From assembly GCA_900012615.1 (NCBI GenBank), contig LT009757.1:380044-444043 (forward strand): a stretch of DNA of 64,000 nt, given 5' to 3'. This document shows positions 62,464 through 64,000 of this stretch, one piece after another. Made by a program: the position numbers and the translations under genes. The notes below the pieces were generated by a model, which worked only from the letters and a program-made list of their open reading frames with translations, did not search any database and had not been told where the DNA came from. How positions within the stretch are numbered: position 1 is the first letter of the stretch; every line of letters begins with the position of its first letter. The stretch is from Agrobacterium genomosp. 13 str. CFBP 6927 (GTDB lineage: Bacteria; Pseudomonadota; Alphaproteobacteria; Rhizobiales; Rhizobiaceae).

Positions 62464-63933
62464 ATGTTTGAATATGGTATTCTTCCGCCACTGATGTTCC
62501 TCGGCATGATCATCTTCATGCTTTACGGATTTCCGGTTGCTTTCTCGCTTGCCACCGTCGGTCTGGTTTTCGGCGTCATCGGCATCTTCACCGAGCATTT
62601 TTCGCCGGCCTTTCTTCAGGCCTTGCCGCTGCGCATTTTCGGCATCGTCTCCAACGACCTTCTGCTCGCCATTCCCTTCTTCACCTTCATGGGCGCAATT
62701 CTGGAGCGATGCGGGCTTGCCGAAGATCTGCTTGAAGGAACCGGTAAGCTGTTTGGCGCCATTCCGGGCGGTCTTGCCTATGCCGTCATCATCGTTGGCG
62801 CGATCCTCGGCGCAATCACCGGCACGGTTGCAGCCTCCGTCATCACCATGGGCGTCATCTCCCTGCCGATCATGCTGAAATACGGTTATAATCCGCGGCT
62901 TGCCACCGGTGTCATCGCCGCGTCGGGAACGATCACGCAGGTCATTCCGCCGTCCCTCGTCCTGATCGTTCTCGCCGACCAGCTCGGCAAATCCGTGGGC
63001 GACATGTATCTCGGCGCAATCGGGCCCTCGATCATGCAGGTCGCCATCTTCATGCTCTTCATCCTGCTAATGTCGATCGTGCGGCCGAAGGATTTGCCGG
63101 CTTTGCCGCCGGAAGCACGGGGAGAACTCAACCGCGCGCTGGTGTTCCGCGTGCTGGCGGGCATGATCCCTTCTATCGTTCTGATCTTCCTCGTGCTCGG
63201 CACCATATTCCTCGGCCTCGCCACCCCGACAGAAGCCGGCGCGCTCGGCGTCGTCGGCGCTATGGCGCTTGCCGCCGCGCACCGACGCCTTACATGGGAT
63301 CTCGTCAAGCAGGGCATGCATTCCACCATGCACATCACCTCCATGGTGGTGTTCATTCTGGTCGGCGCCACCTGCTTTTCCCTGGTCTTTCAGGGCATGG
63401 ACGGTTCGCTGTGGATCGAACACATGTTGTCGGGCATTCCGGGCGGCCCCATCGGCTTCCTGATCTTCGTCAACATCTTCATCTTCTTCCTCGCCTTCTT
63501 CCTCGATTTCTTTGAAATCGCCTTTATCGTCATTCCGATGCTGGCACCGATCGCCCAGTCGCTCGGTATCGACCTGATCTGGTTCGGCGTTCTGATCTGC
63601 ATCAACATGCAAACGAGCTTCATGCATCCGCCCTTCGGATTTGCGCTGTTCTACCTGCGCTCCATCGCGCCGCGCACGGTCAAGACATCGGATATCTACA
63701 TGGGCGCGATTCCCTGGCTCGGCATGCAGCTCATCCTCGTCGCCATCGTGATCTTCTGGCCGGAATCCGTCACCTACTGGCTGGATAAGGCACCCGAGGT
63801 CGATCTGAATTCCATCAAGATCGAAGTGCCGGCCTTCGGCAATCAGGGTGGCAACACCATGCCCAATTTCGGGCAGCCGGGTGGATTGCCGGGCATGCCG
63901 AATCTTGGTGAACCGCCGAAGATCGGGCCGTAA
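62464..63933 (+). CDS. TRAP transporter large permease (DctM-like) with Gly/Asn/Pro-rich tail
   Basis: A 489-residue polytopic permease, about 12 helices, that couples Na+ or H+ to uptake of an organic acid. Family blocks include FFTFMGAILERCGLAEDLLEGTGKLFGAIPGGLAYAVIIVGAILGAITGTVAAS and ATGVIAASGTITQVIPPSLVLIVLADQLGKSVGDMY. The normal DctM ends near 430-460; here about 30 more residues (GNQGGNTMPNFGQPGGLPGM and onward) add a low-complexity tail after the last helix. Starts 32 bases after the small subunit. Confidence 0.92.
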   Translation: MFEYGILPPLMFLGMIIFMLYGFPVAFSLATVGLVFGVIGIFTEHFSPAFLQALPLRIFGIVSNDLLLAIPFFTFMGAILERCGLAEDLLEGTGKLFGAIPGGLAYAVIIVGAILGAITGTVAASVITMGVISLPIMLKYGYNPRLATGVIAASGTITQVIPPSLVLIVLADQLGKSVGDMYLGAIGPSIMQVAIFMLFILLMSIVRPKDLPALPPEARGELNRALVFRVLAGMIPSIVLIFLVLGTIFLGLATPTEAGALGVVGAMALAAAHRRLTWDLVKQGMHSTMHITSMVVFILVGATCFSLVFQGMDGSLWIEHMLSGIPGGPIGFLIFVNIFIFFLAFFLDFFEIAFIVIPMLAPIAQSLGIDLIWFGVLICINMQTSFMHPPFGFALFYLRSIAPRTVKTSDIYMGAIPWLGMQLILVAIVIFWPESVTYWLDKAPEVDLNSIKIEVPAFGNQGGNTMPNFGQPGGLPGMPNLGEPPKIGP

Positions 63934-64000
63934 CAGCGTCTTGTAAGTATCTGGCGAAACGCTTATGATTGCGGAGTGGAAGACAGGGTTGCACCCCTGC

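Noticed and set aside
63934..64000. Start of a TRAP binding-protein gene at the right edge
   Set aside because: Only 67 bases follow the large permease and no ribosome site plus signal peptide is visible, so nothing can be supported.

Overview
The window looks like chromosome or chromid DNA of an alphaproteobacterium of the Rhizobiaceae, most likely Agrobacterium (A. fabrum/tumefaciens group). The reasons are GC-rich coding sequence, a complete thuR-thuEFGKAB trehalose/maltitol operon, an exoQ-exoF-exoY-like trio, a UDP-xylose synthase/GalE/family 2 glycosyltransferase operon, a two-domain (malic enzyme plus phosphotransacetylase-like) protein, and palindromic intergenic repeats of the rhizobial kind. 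The species call is inference, since no search was run. There is no rRNA, tRNA, CRISPR array, insertion sequence or prophage.

Layout. 0-0.75 kb: end of an AGE-family sugar epimerase. 0.8-6.2 kb, minus strand: a tight operon in the order UDP-xylose synthase, GalE-like epimerase, processive family 2 glycosyltransferase, DUF995-like secreted protein, GH26-like secreted glycanase; probably a pentose-containing surface glycan. 6.6-7.8 kb: a small exported protein and a LuxR-type regulator with a degenerate receiver domain. 8.7-15.5 kb: a type I secretion locus with two non-RTX candidate cargo proteins, a PrtD-like ABC exporter with a long disordered N-terminus, and a HlyD-like adaptor. 15.6-19.6 kb: a small unknown gene and exoQ/exoF/exoY-like genes. 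Together 0.8-19.6 kb reads as one surface-matrix region.

20-29 kb is housekeeping and stress related: a cupin regulator and omega-amino-acid transaminase pair, a chemoreceptor, two L,D-transpeptidases, an SDR, a 3-methyladenine DNA glycosylase and very small genes. 29-36.5 kb is the thu regulon with two visible LacI-type operators. 36.7-38.5 kb is queC-queD-queE behind a preQ1-I riboswitch. Two tiny overlapping membrane-protein genes follow. 39-45.4 kb is a second sugar module (Gfo/Idh/MocA dehydrogenase, TIM-barrel isomerase/lyase, CUT1 ABC transporter) carrying two copies of a LacI-type operator with no regulator in the window.

45.6-50.7 kb: a CPBP protein, a GDP-mannose pathway enzyme (manC) and malic enzyme. 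51-57 kb: a polar amino-acid-type ABC transporter run together with an MmgE/PrpD protein and an NtaA-type flavin monooxygenase. 57-64 kb: a soluble PAS-PAS chemoreceptor, a D-amino-acid-dehydrogenase-like oxidoreductase, a frameshifted small secreted-protein gene, cytochrome oxidase subunit IV and a TRAP transporter.

The best candidate for an undescribed system is 6.2-15.5 kb. It combines an Asp/Asn-rich repeat protein and a 673-residue repeat protein, neither with RTX arrays, with a dedicated type I exporter. The mRNA leader has two mutually exclusive hairpins, one of which buries the first cargo gene's Shine-Dalgarno. An 11-bp motif is shared between the LuxR regulator's promoter region and the polysaccharide operon's promoter region.
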